From Frondihabitans sp. Leaf304 (GTDB taxonomy: Bacteria; Actinomycetota; Actinomycetes; Actinomycetales; Microbacteriaceae): 64,000 nt of DNA. Made by a program: the position numbers and the translations under genes. The notes under the pieces are model-generated. The model worked only from the letters and a program-made list of their open reading frames with translations, had not been told where the DNA came from and did not search any database. Below are positions 16,800 through 24,524 of this stretch, one piece after another (the stretch's first letter is position 1; each line of letters starts with the position of its first letter). The DNA lies in contig NZ_LMNV01000002.1 in assembly GCF_001423105.1 (NCBI RefSeq), forward strand, positions 1,567,308 to 1,631,307. Direction: 5' to 3'.

Positions 16800-17885
16800 C
16801 TAACGCCGGAGCGTTTCGTTCGGTTTTTCCCCGAAGCGTTGCTGGTACGCGGTGGCGAATCGACCGAGGTTTCCGAACCCCCACGCCCGTGCCAGGTCGT
16901 TGACGGTGGCAGTCTTCGGGGTGTGCTCAAGAAGGTCTCGCCGCACACGGTCGAGCCGGATCCTGCGCAGGTATTCGGTCGGTGACAGTTCGAGGTGCCG
17001 CTGGAAGGCGTTCTGCAACGACCGGGTATGGAGGCCCACATTCGCCGCGGCATCCGCGGGCGTAATGGGCAGATGGGCGTTGTTGTGCAGGAACTCCACG
17101 GCGGCCCGGACCCGCGTGAGGCGAGGCACGAGGAAGGCTTCGGGCACGTGCTGCGTGTGCCACGGGAAGACGTCGAGCAGAGTGCGAGCCAGCTGCAGAT
17201 TCGTCTCCATCCGCACCAGGCGCGTGGCTGCGGCGTCGGTCAACACGGGGGTGGCCGCGGTGACGGCTCGTCGCCACGTGGCGACGGCATCGTCGGGCAG
17301 GGGCGTGCCGTATCGGAAGACGAGCGGCTGAACGTCTCCACCGTGGCGCTCCGAGGCGACGCCGTCGAGGAAGGGGCCGGATATCTGCACGACGTTCTGC
17401 CGACTGGGCTGGGCCTCGAAGACGAAGGAGACCGTCGTCGGCAGGAGCACGGGTTGCCCCTCCGTCAGCGCGAACGAGGTGTCGCCCACGGTGAGGGCGG
17501 CCGCGCCCTCGCGGAGCCAGGTGACGACGTAGTCGTCGAGCTTCGACACCTCGCTGATCATCGTGCCGGTGACGCTCGCCATGCGGAGGGTGATGTGGGC
17601 ATCGCCCGACGAGGCGAATCGAAACTGGAACGGGCGCGACGAGGGCACACTGCGAACCCGAGCACCGCCGTAGAAGCGCTCCATCAGACGAGCGGCCTCC
17701 TCACGACTCCGACCGGACATCTCCCGCTGGACAAACGGCGCGCCCGCCTCGGTGAAAACCGGATCGGGGTCGCCACCGACGGTCGCGGGGTTCGTCGTGC
17801 CTGGCAGACGTGCTGCGGGATCCTCGATGCGCTGCGAAACGACGTCGTCATCGGCATCGGGCGCCGAGGGCAGGATGGTGCTCAC
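16800..17885 (-). CDS. AraC-family transcriptional regulator
   Basis: This 361-residue regulator has an N-terminal AraC_binding_2-type sensor region (about residues 50-230) and a C-terminal double helix-turn-helix (about 265-361; ITPADAAANVGLHTRSLQNAFQRHLELSPTEYLRRIRLDRVR and WGFGNLGRFATAYQQRFGEKPNETLRR). The GTG at 17885 was chosen since GAAGGAGAG lies just upstream; an in-frame ATG at 17990 has no such site. It lies between the Asp23 operon and the divergent ECF sigma gene, so either could be a target. Confidence 0.88.
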   Translation of the reverse strand: MSTILPSAPDADDDVVSQRIEDPAARLPGTTNPATVGGDPDPVFTEAGAPFVQREMSGRSREEAARLMERFYGGARVRSVPSSRPFQFRFASSGDAHITLRMASVTGTMISEVSKLDDYVVTWLREGAAALTVGDTSFALTEGQPVLLPTTVSFVFEAQPSRQNVVQISGPFLDGVASERHGGDVQPLVFRYGTPLPDDAVATWRRAVTAATPVLTDAAATRLVRMETNLQLARTLLDVFPWHTQHVPEAFLVPRLTRVRAAVEFLHNNAHLPITPADAAANVGLHTRSLQNAFQRHLELSPTEYLRRIRLDRVRRDLLEHTPKTATVNDLARAWGFGNLGRFATAYQQRFGEKPNETLRR

Positions 17886-18188
17886 TTCTCTCCTTCTGTC
17901 GATCGCATCGCGATCGGACTCGGACGGAGACCACGAGGGTTCCGCCACTATGGAGACGTGTGCCGACGCGTGGATGTCACGAATTTGCATGGAAGTATTT
18001 CGTAGAGAGACGTTTCGAGGATGGCTCGTTTTCGCGCCCCACTACGCGGGTAGAACGATCGGGTCACCCCTCGCTAGCTCCGGGCACCGTCGCGAATGGG
18101 CCACTGACTGGCGGGCCGAGTGAACGAAGTGGTATTCAGGAGAAGCAGACCGTAGCCACACGCACAAGACCGAGCAGGGGAGGGCGTC

Positions 18189-18746
18189 ATCGACGATCAC
18201 GCCCAGCTCTCCACCGCCACCGATGCCACGCTCGCAGCACGAGCGACCGACGGCGACGTCCAGTCGTTCGAGGTGCTTGCCCGGCGTCATGGGCCGCTGA
18301 TGCGCGTGTACTCCGCAAAGCTCCTTGGCTCCGACATCGAATCCGACGATGTGGTCCAGGAGGCGTTCCTCACCGGTTGGAGACAGATCTCCGAGCTCGA
18401 CAGCCCGGCGCACATCCGCAACTGGCTGATGCGCATCGTCACGCGCAAAGCCATCGACCGCATTCGAGTCAGGCGCGAGCACGACGACATCGACGATTGG
18501 GATCCCCCCGCGCCCGCGACGACCAATCCCGAGCGGATCGTCGAGACTCGCCTGCAACTCGACGCGGTGTCGGAGGCACTCGACCGGTTGCCAGCCGACC
18601 AGCGACGGTGTTGGCTGTTACGTGAGACCGCCGGCTACAGCTACCAGGAGATCGCTGACGCTCTCGAACTCCCGATTCCTACCGTCCGCGGCCTCCTGGC
18701 CCGGGCACGCCGATACGTGCTCCACGAAATGGAGGCATGGCGATGA
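18189..18746 (+). CDS. ECF RNA polymerase sigma factor, start codon uncertain
   Basis: Region 2 (LAARATDGDVQSFEVLARRHGPLMRVYSAKLLGSDIESDDVVQEAFLTGWRQ... HIRNWLMRIVTRKAIDRIR) and region 4 (LDRLPADQRRCWLLRETAGYSYQEIADALELPIPTVRGLLARARR) are clear. The first ATG/GTG/TTG in frame is GTG 18273, but this would remove the start of region 2. The frame stays open back to a stop at 18153. An ATC at 18189 preceded by GGGGAGGG is the best-placed start, so I give that; a sequence error is the other explanation. The stop overlaps the next gene's ATG, coupling sigma factor to an Asp23-like protein. Confidence 0.8.
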   Translation: MDDHAQLSTATDATLAARATDGDVQSFEVLARRHGPLMRVYSAKLLGSDIESDDVVQEAFLTGWRQISELDSPAHIRNWLMRIVTRKAIDRIRVRREHDDIDDWDPPAPATTNPERIVETRLQLDAVSEALDRLPADQRRCWLLRETAGYSYQEIADALELPIPTVRGLLARARRYVLHEMEAWR

Positions 18747-19393
18747 CACCCGACGACCGTGCCGCTCCCGACGACGGTGCCGTTCCTGCCACCCCAGCCA
18801 ACCCCGACGACCTGCCCGTCTCCGCCGCCGACGACCTCGACGGCTACACGATGGAAGAGCTCGGCGACTATCTCGACCGAGGCCGGACCCCGTACGACCC
18901 CGGAATCGAGAACTCCGCCTCGTGCCGCCTCGCGCTCAGCGGAATGACACGCATGCGCGAGCTTTCGCAGACCGTGCTCGTCCGCGAATCCCGTGCCATG
19001 CCGGGTCGTGACGACAACTGGATCTCCGGGCTCCTCGACACGATCAAAGCCGAGATCACGTCGGGTCGGGACATCCCCGTGAGCCACTCGGATCCTGCGC
19101 TTCGACTCGCTCTGACCGAGGCGGCCGTGCGCGGAATGATCCGGCGAGCCGGCGACACGATGGGCGGCCTCATCATGGGCCGGTGCACTCTCGACGGCGA
19201 CGTGACCACCCCTGGCGAGCCGATTCGCGTCGATGTCACCGCGAGCCTCGAGTTCGGCCTCTCGCTCGCCGACACCGCCGCCAAGCTCCGCGAGCGCATC
19301 GGCTACGCCCTCGCCCGCCATACCGAACTCGTGGTGAGCACAATCGACGTGACGATCGACGACATCTACACGACCGGAGGGCAACGATCATGA
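18743..19393 (+). CDS. Asp23/Gls24-like protein coupled to the sigma factor
   Basis: This 216-residue protein has an acidic N-terminus, a region EELGDYLDRGRTPYDPGIENSASCRLALSGMTRMRELSQ resembling the position where anti-sigma factors sit, and a C-terminal Asp23-like domain (GGLIMGRCTLDGDVTTPGEPIRVDVTASLEFGLSL... VSTIDVTIDDIYT). The ATG at 18743 overlaps the sigma stop (ATGA) with GGAGG 7 nt upstream; ATG 18737 is an alternative. By position it could modulate the sigma factor, which is inference only. Confidence 0.78.
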   Translation: MTPDDRAAPDDGAVPATPANPDDLPVSAADDLDGYTMEELGDYLDRGRTPYDPGIENSASCRLALSGMTRMRELSQTVLVRESRAMPGRDDNWISGLLDTIKAEITSGRDIPVSHSDPALRLALTEAAVRGMIRRAGDTMGGLIMGRCTLDGDVTTPGEPIRVDVTASLEFGLSLADTAAKLRERIGYALARHTELVVSTIDVTIDDIYTTGGQRS

Positions 19394-19803
19394 GCGACGA
19401 CCTCGAGCGCTCCCGCGGAGACGATGCCGCGCTCTCCGGGCACGACGACGCTGCGCTCTCCGTTCACGACGACGCCGCACTCTCGCGCGAGCTCACCGCC
19501 GCGATTCGCGCCACCGAGGGAGTCACGGGCGTCTATCCCGCGCAACCGACAGTCGAGGCGGCCGTCGATGCCGTCGCCGTGCGGCTCGCGCTCCGGCAAC
19601 CCGACGTCCTCGTCGACATCGATCGCGCTGACGGCTTCACGACCGTGAGCGCCCACATCGCCACCAGCGCGGCCGTGCCCGCCACCGAGACCCTGCGAGC
19701 GGTCGGTGAGCTCATCCGAAGCACACTGGGCGAGGCGGGTCCCCTCGCCATCAACGTCAAGGTGCGACTGATCGACGACACCGGTCGGCCCGCCTCGAAG
19801 TAG
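19390..19803 (+). CDS. Short Asp23-like protein with DDAALS repeats
   Basis: This 137-residue protein starts at an ATG overlapping the previous stop (ATGA). Residues 12-35 contain three near-copies of (G/V)HDDAALS. The rest (GVTGVYPAQPTVEAAVDAVAVRLALRQPDVLVDIDRADGFTTVSAHIATSA) looks like a reduced Asp23 fold. It completes a three-gene sigma-Asp23-Asp23 operon. Confidence 0.72.
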   Translation: MSDDLERSRGDDAALSGHDDAALSVHDDAALSRELTAAIRATEGVTGVYPAQPTVEAAVDAVAVRLALRQPDVLVDIDRADGFTTVSAHIATSAAVPATETLRAVGELIRSTLGEAGPLAINVKVRLIDDTGRPASK

Positions 19804-19825
19804 ACGCTGAGCTGATCGGTTCGAC

Positions 19826-20056
19826 CTACCGCTGGTCGGCAGCGATCAGGGTCGAGATGTCGTCTTGCACCCGGGCAAAGAGTTCGCGTGCCTTGTCGGC
19901 CGTGATCACTCCGCGGTCGAGCGCGTCGACGACACCGAAGATGCGAAGCCGCAGCTCGGCGCGGTTCATGAACGAGACTCCGGCCGACGAATCGAGCTGC
20001 GCGAGGAGGCTCAGCCGCGTAGAGATGATGGATGCCTCGAGGACTGCACGCGTCAT
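19826..20056 (-). CDS. Hypothetical 76-residue protein
   Basis: The protein (MTRAVLEASIISTRLSLLAQLDSSAGVSFMNRAELRLRIFGVVDALDRG...LIAADQR) is mostly helical and I recognise no family. The ATG at 20056 is preceded by GGAGAG; a longer reading frame begins at 20131. It converges on the sigma-Asp23 operon with 22 bp between stops. Positions 20057-20283 show no gene. Confidence 0.6.
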   Translation of the reverse strand: MTRAVLEASIISTRLSLLAQLDSSAGVSFMNRAELRLRIFGVVDALDRGVITADKARELFARVQDDISTLIAADQR

Positions 20057-20283
20057 GAGAATCTCTCCGCGGGCTCCGTGCCCACTGGGTTCGGTTGTCG
20101 CGAGGGCGGTTGACTCCTCGCAGGATGCCATCGACGTGCAGACAGCAAACGCACTACTGCGGAAGGCCTCCCCGGGGAGCGGTCAGCAGCGTCGTCGATG
20201 TCCGAGCCGAACACGGCTGAGATTACGCTCGTGCGCTCGTCTGCGCCAGAGCGTAGAGGATTCGCACAGGCGCAGCGCGAGTA

Positions 20284-20856
20284 TTACGAGTGGGCCATCG
20301 ACCGGAGGTCAGCAGCGATCAGCGTCTCAGCCGCTCGGCGAGCCTGCCCCGCTGCCGTGCTTTCGCCGCTGATCGCCGCGGTCGTCTGAGCCCCTTCGGC
20401 GAGGATCGCCAGCTGGGCCGCGAGCTCGGGCCCGCCCCCGGCGTCGGACACGAGCCGCGCGACGTACTCCTGAAACAACCTCTTGTGCACGCGCGCCGCG
20501 TTCGCGACGCCCGGCGACACGGCTCCGAGCTCGCCGAACGCGTTGATGAACCCGCAGCCGCGAAACGAGTCGGTGTCGAACCAGTCGAGTAGGTAGTCGA
20601 ACACGGCCAGCACGCGGCCCTCGGGCACTTTCTCTCCGTCGACCGCAGCCTCGAGCCCCGCGGTCCATCTCTCGTGTCGGCGCACCAGCACCGCGAGGAC
20701 GATCGACTCCTTCGACGGAAAAAGGCTGTAGAGACGCTTCAACGACACCTCGGCCGCCTGCCGCAGATCGTCCATTCCGACCGCCTGAATGCTGCGTGCG
20801 TAATAGAGCTCGTCGGCCGTGGCGACGATCCGATCGCGAATTTCGTCTTCCGTCAT
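20284..20856 (-). CDS. TetR/AcrR-family transcriptional regulator
   Basis: This 190-residue protein has a TetR helix-turn-helix at residues 6-50 (IRDRIVATADELYYARSIQAVGMDDLRQAAEVSLKRLYSLFPSKESIVLAVL) and a typical ligand-binding domain with FRGCGFINAFGEL. Two palindromes GAACGATCGTTC lie between it and the divergent gene at 20947, indicating autoregulation and control of that gene. The ligand is unknown. Confidence 0.92.
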   Translation of the reverse strand: MTEDEIRDRIVATADELYYARSIQAVGMDDLRQAAEVSLKRLYSLFPSKESIVLAVLVRRHERWTAGLEAAVDGEKVPEGRVLAVFDYLLDWFDTDSFRGCGFINAFGELGAVSPGVANAARVHKRLFQEYVARLVSDAGGGPELAAQLAILAEGAQTTAAISGESTAAGQARRAAETLIAADLRSMAHS

Positions 20857-20877
20857 GAGACCAGTCTACTTGCGTGA

Positions 20878-20889
20878 GAACGATCGTTC
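20878..20889. promoter_or_regulatory. TetR operator 1
   Basis: GAACGATCGTTC is a perfect 12-bp palindrome 22 bp upstream of the TetR start, with its centre 35 bp from operator 2. Confidence 0.8.
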
Positions 20890-20910
20890 CCTTATCGTTT
20901 TATCTACCGA

Positions 20911-20926
20911 GAGAACGATCGTTCTC
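20911..20926. promoter_or_regulatory. TetR operator 2
   Basis: GAGAACGATCGTTCTC is a perfect 16-bp palindrome 21 bp before the ATG at 20947. It would cover the promoter of the small gene. Confidence 0.85.
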
Positions 20927-20946
20927 CAGAGCGAAGGATCCGCCCC

Positions 20947-21213
20947 ATGTCTTCCATCACCACCTCCCCCGAGGCCCTCACCACACCGATCACCGGCCAC
21001 TACGTGACCACCCCCGCACCGCGCGACGGCGTCGTGGGCTCGTACATCAGCGGCCACGCGTCGCGCTCCTCCGCCGGGACCTACACCGGACGCACTACGC
21101 ACCTGGACGTCGTCGGCTCGTACGTCGCCGTTGAGAAGGCTCAGCCGCGCTCCGCCTCGGTCTCCGTTCGGTACACCTCGACCGGCTCGATCCGCCTGCC
21201 TCGCGCCGCGTAA
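20947..21213 (+). CDS. Small hypothetical protein under TetR operators
   Basis: This 88-residue Ser/Thr/Gly-rich protein contains repeated tyrosine motifs (TGHYVTTPAPRDGVVGSYISG and AGTYTGRTTHLDVVGSYV) and has no signal peptide or membrane helix. I do not recognise a family. GAAGGATCCGCCCC upstream includes a plausible ribosome site. Its sole visible context is the divergent TetR gene, which suggests it is the main target of that regulator. Confidence 0.75.
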   Translation: MSSITTSPEALTTPITGHYVTTPAPRDGVVGSYISGHASRSSAGTYTGRTTHLDVVGSYVAVEKAQPRSASVSVRYTSTGSIRLPRAA

Positions 21214-21272
21214 CCGTTCTCGTCTCCTAACCGCGCCGCAGTGTCGGTGGTCTTCGATACCGTTTTGACACC

Positions 21273-22370
21273 ATGAGCGAACCGACACCCTTCCGGCCGA
21301 CCGGCACGAAGACCGAGGCCCCCGCGATGCGCTGGCAGGGTCAACGGGTCGATGCGGTCGACGGCGGCGCGCTCCCCGGCCTCGCTCAGATCACCGGCCT
21401 CGTACGAAGCGTGCAGACCCCCGAGTTCCAGGGCATCACGTTCCACGAGGTGCTCGCCAAATCCGCTCTCAACCACGTGGCGGCGACAGCCCGCGTGATG
21501 CCGGGCGAATACACGATCAACCCCTACCGCGGCTGCTCGCACGCCTGTGTCTACTGCTACGCCCGACCCACCCACGAGCACCTCGGCATGGGTCTCGGAG
21601 ACGACTTCGAGACGCAGATCGTCGTCAAGACCAACATCGCCGAGGTCTTGCGACGGGAGCTGTCGCGCAAACGCGTTCTGCCCGACCGGGTCGCCCTCGG
21701 CACCAACACCGACCCGTACCAGCGGGCCGAAGGGCGCTACGCGCTCATGCCCGGCATCATCGATGCCCTGACCGACGCACGAATGCCGTTCTCGATCCTC
21801 ACCAAGGGCACGCTGATTCGACGCGACATCGGCCGTCTGCGTCGAGCCGCCGATCACGTCGACGTGCAGCTCGGGCTGTCGATCGCCGTGCTCGACGACG
21901 ACCTCCAGCGTTCTATCGAACCCGGCACCCCGTCAGCGACGGCCCGACTCGAGACTCTCAGGGCGATCCGCGACGCCGGCCTCGACTGCACCGTCTTCGC
22001 GGCGCCGCTCTTGCCCGGGCTCACCGACAGCGCCGAGCAGATCGACTCACTCGTGGGCGCCCTGGCCGATGCCGGTGCCACCAACGTGCTGCCGACGCTC
22101 CTCTACCTCCAGCCCGGCGTGAAAGAGCTGTACTTCGCCTGGTTGCAGCGCGAGCGGCCCGACCTCGTCGCCGGCTACCGTCGCCTCTACGCCGGCGGCA
22201 CCCAGGCGAGTGGCGACTACCAGAAGCTCGTCTACCGGCGCCTTCGCGATGCTCTCGTGCGGCACGGGCTGCCGATCCCCAATCGCGACACCCACGAGCT
22301 CTTCCAGCTTCGCGGCAAGCGCCCGTCACCCGCGCCCTCCGACGTGCCCGCACCGCCGACCCTGTTTTGA
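21273..22370 (+). CDS. Rv2578c-family radical SAM protein
   Basis: This 365-residue protein has the 4Fe-4S/SAM motif CSHACVYC at about residues 88-95 within PYRGCSHACVYCYARPTHEHLG and the N-terminus MRWQGQRV...GLPGLA-type sequence characteristic of the actinobacterial Rv2578c family, related to spore photoproduct lyase-like enzymes. The true substrate is unknown. It stands alone, followed by repeats. Confidence 0.9.
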   Translation: MSEPTPFRPTGTKTEAPAMRWQGQRVDAVDGGALPGLAQITGLVRSVQTPEFQGITFHEVLAKSALNHVAATARVMPGEYTINPYRGCSHACVYCYARPTHEHLGMGLGDDFETQIVVKTNIAEVLRRELSRKRVLPDRVALGTNTDPYQRAEGRYALMPGIIDALTDARMPFSILTKGTLIRRDIGRLRRAADHVDVQLGLSIAVLDDDLQRSIEPGTPSATARLETLRAIRDAGLDCTVFAAPLLPGLTDSAEQIDSLVGALADAGATNVLPTLLYLQPGVKELYFAWLQRERPDLVAGYRRLYAGGTQASGDYQKLVYRRLRDALVRHGLPIPNRDTHELFQLRGKRPSPAPSDVPAPPTLF

Positions 22371-22422
22371 CGCCGGTCGCCGGGCTGTGCGGCGGGTGGC
22401 TCGGGCTTGCGGTGCTCGCTCG

Positions 22423-22486
22423 CGGGGCTGGTGCTGGTGCTGGAGCCGGTGCAGGTGGCCGGTGCTGGTGCTGGTGCAGGTGGCCT
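22423..22486. repeat. GGTGCTG-type simple repeat
   Basis: GGTGCTGGTGCTGG and GGTGCAGGTGGCC units alternate just before the PC/PB array. The whole gap 22371-23038 carries repeats and no convincing gene. Confidence 0.6.
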
Positions 22487-22487
22487 C

Positions 22488-22889
22488 GCGAGATGGCCGA
22501 ACCTCCTGCCACGCGCGCCCCATCCACGTAGATCAGGCCACCTCGCGCGCGCCGCGCCGCGCCGCTCGCCGAGATCGCACTTCCGGTCGCCCCCACCCGA
22601 CCCCAACTGCGATCTCGACCCACGAGATGGCCCAACTTCCCGCCACGCGCCCCCAAACGACGTAGATCAGGCCACCTCGCGCACGCGGCGCCGCGCCGCA
22701 CGCCGAGATCGCACTTCCGGTCGCCCCCACCCGACCCCAATTGCGATCTCGACCCACGAGATGGCCCAACCTCCCGCCTCGCGCGCCCTACCGACGTAGA
22801 CCAGGCCACCTCACGCGCGCGACGCGGCGTCGCACGCCGAGATCGCACTTCGGGTCGCCCCCACCCGACCACAACTGCGATCTCGGCAC
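22488..22889. repeat. Three tandem 134-bp PC+PB units
   Basis: GAGATGGCC recurs at 22490, 22624 and 22758 and GCCGAGATCGCA at 22568, 22702 and 22836, a constant period of 134 bp. Each unit holds a PC element (CGAGATGGCC ... GGCCACCTCG) followed by a 52-bp PB element. The array lies between converging genes. Confidence 0.88.
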
Positions 22890-22995
22890 CGGCCCCCTAC
22901 CCGCGCGCTGAAGGCGCCGCGGCCGCGGTGCGGGCCGAAGGCCTCGCGCCGCGCCCGCCGAAGGCGCCAGCAAGCACCAGTAGGGTCGCCGCCCC

Positions 22996-23026
22996 CGAAC
23001 GCCTCTCGCGCAGCGAGAAGCGTTCG
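22996..23026 (-). terminator. Hairpin after the NADH dehydrogenase gene
   Basis: CGAACGCCTCTCGC pairs with GCGAGAAGCGTTCG (one mismatch) around GCA, 12 bp past the ndh stop. Confidence 0.65.
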
Positions 23027-23038
23027 AGGGCGACGAAC

Positions 23039-24334
23039 CTACCCGCGAGCGTCGGTCGTAGCCGGAATCTCTTCTGCCCGGTCGCCGTTCTTGCGCACGG
23101 GGCGCACGTCACCGACGATCGGCACGGCCTTCCGGTAGGCGAACCAGGCGTAGCGCGAGATGAAGTGCGCCATAGTGGTGACCCGGTTGCTGTTGCCGAG
23201 CAGGCTGTAGATGTGGATGACGATCCAGGTGTACCAGGCGAGCACGCCGGTGAGAGTGATCCCGCCGCGGAGTTGAGCGACGGCGGCGTGGCGGCCGATC
23301 GTCGCCATGGTGCCGCGGTCGTGGTACTTGAAGGCCCGGGTCGGCTTGCCGGTGAGCACGCGCGCAATCTGCTCGGCGACGTGCGCGCCTCCCTGCAGGG
23401 CCGGCTGCGCCAGCTGGTCGAGCGGCTTGGGCGTGAGCGCGATGTCGCCGACGGCGAAGATGCGGTCGTGGCCTTTGACGCGCAGGTCGGAACCGACGAG
23501 GATCCGGCCACCCGCACCCTGCTCGAGCCCCCAGCCGTCGACTTCTCCGTGTGCAGTCACTCCGGTGGCCCAGATCACGAGCTCTGCCGGGATCTCTTCG
23601 CCGGACGCGGTGACGACGCCGGTCTTGCGCACTTCGGCGACGCCGGTGTTGAGGCGGAGCTCGACGCCGCGTTTGCGGAGGGCGCCCTCCGAGTAGCGGC
23701 GCAGTCGCGGTGCGAACGGCTTGAGGAGTTCGCCGCTCCGGTGCACCAGGGTGATCGTGATGCTCTTGCGGTCGATCTCGGGATAGGCCGTCACGAGCGC
23801 CTGGTCGCGGAGCTCGGCGAGGGCACCGGCCATCTCGACGCCGGTCGCTCCGCCGCCGACGATGACGACGCGGACCTCGGAGGTATCTTCGCGGACAGCG
23901 GCCTTTTCGAGTTGCGTGAAGAGCTCGTCGCGGATCCTGAGCGCCTGTGATCGCGAGTACATCGATTTCGCGTACTCCTTGGCGCCGGGGGTGCCGAAGT
24001 AGTTGGTGTTGACGCCGTTCGCCAGAACGAGTGCGTCGTACGAGATCTTCTCGCCGTCGGCAAGTTCGATGACCTGCGCCTCGGCATCGATGGTTTTGAG
24101 CAGCCCGTGCTGGAAGTTCGCGTTCGGCTGGGTGCTGCGAAGGCTGCGGAGGAAGTAGGTGACGTCTCCGGCGTTGAGCCCGCCGGTCGCCACCTGGTAC
24201 ATGAGCGGCTGGAACATGTTGTAGATGTGGCGGTCGATCAGGGTCACCCGCACCGGCGCATCTTTGAGGGCCTTCAGCGTCGCGATGCCCGCGAAGCCAC
24301 CTCCGATGATGACGATGTGCGGCAGCTCGGCCAT
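23039..24334 (-). CDS. ndh: Type II NADH dehydrogenase (NDH-2)
   Basis: This 431-residue FAD enzyme passes electrons from NADH to quinone without pumping protons. It has the FAD site HIVIIGGGFAGIATLKALK at the N-terminus, the NADH site VVIVGGGATGVEMAGALAEL near residue 170, FAVGDIALTPKPLDQLAQPALQGG near 310 and a C-terminal amphipathic/hydrophobic segment (VLAWYTWIVIHIYSLLGNSNRV) for membrane contact. The ATG at 24334 has AAAGAGG upstream. The start lies 100 bp from a PA repeat. Confidence 0.92.
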   Translation of the reverse strand: MAELPHIVIIGGGFAGIATLKALKDAPVRVTLIDRHIYNMFQPLMYQVATGGLNAGDVTYFLRSLRSTQPNANFQHGLLKTIDAEAQVIELADGEKISYDALVLANGVNTNYFGTPGAKEYAKSMYSRSQALRIRDELFTQLEKAAVREDTSEVRVVIVGGGATGVEMAGALAELRDQALVTAYPEIDRKSITITLVHRSGELLKPFAPRLRRYSEGALRKRGVELRLNTGVAEVRKTGVVTASGEEIPAELVIWATGVTAHGEVDGWGLEQGAGGRILVGSDLRVKGHDRIFAVGDIALTPKPLDQLAQPALQGGAHVAEQIARVLTGKPTRAFKYHDRGTMATIGRHAAVAQLRGGITLTGVLAWYTWIVIHIYSLLGNSNRVTTMAHFISRYAWFAYRKAVPIVGDVRPVRKNGDRAEEIPATTDARG

Positions 24335-24433
24335 TTTTCCTCTTTCTTGACGAACGAGGAGGCCGGCGAGGGCGCTGGTTCGTCGTCTTCGCTCGAAATC
24401 AACTGCAAGGGTATCCCCTGATTCGCTCGCCTT

Positions 24434-24517
24434 CCGAATTTGAAGGAAAAACCTTCGACGACGCCGCCCGATCCGCCTCACTTTCGGTTTTTCGGCGCAG
24501 ATCTCCTTCAAATTCGG
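24434..24517. repeat. PA palindromic repeat, copy 3
   Basis: Left arm GAATTTGAAGGAAAAACC, core GACGCCGCCCGATCCGCC-like, right arm GATCTCCTTCAAATTC. It starts 7 bp past the stop of the minus-strand GH13 gene. Together with copy 4 it flanks that gene in direct orientation. Confidence 0.82.
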
Positions 24518-24524
24518 GGCCGGA

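Noticed and set aside
22210..22872. Several open frames over the repeat array
   Set aside because: They translate palindromic repeats in all frames and show no ribosome sites or domains.
22488..22889. Possible CRISPR array
   Set aside because: The three 134-bp units are nearly identical over their whole length, with no unique spacers and no cas genes. They are tandem palindromic repeats.
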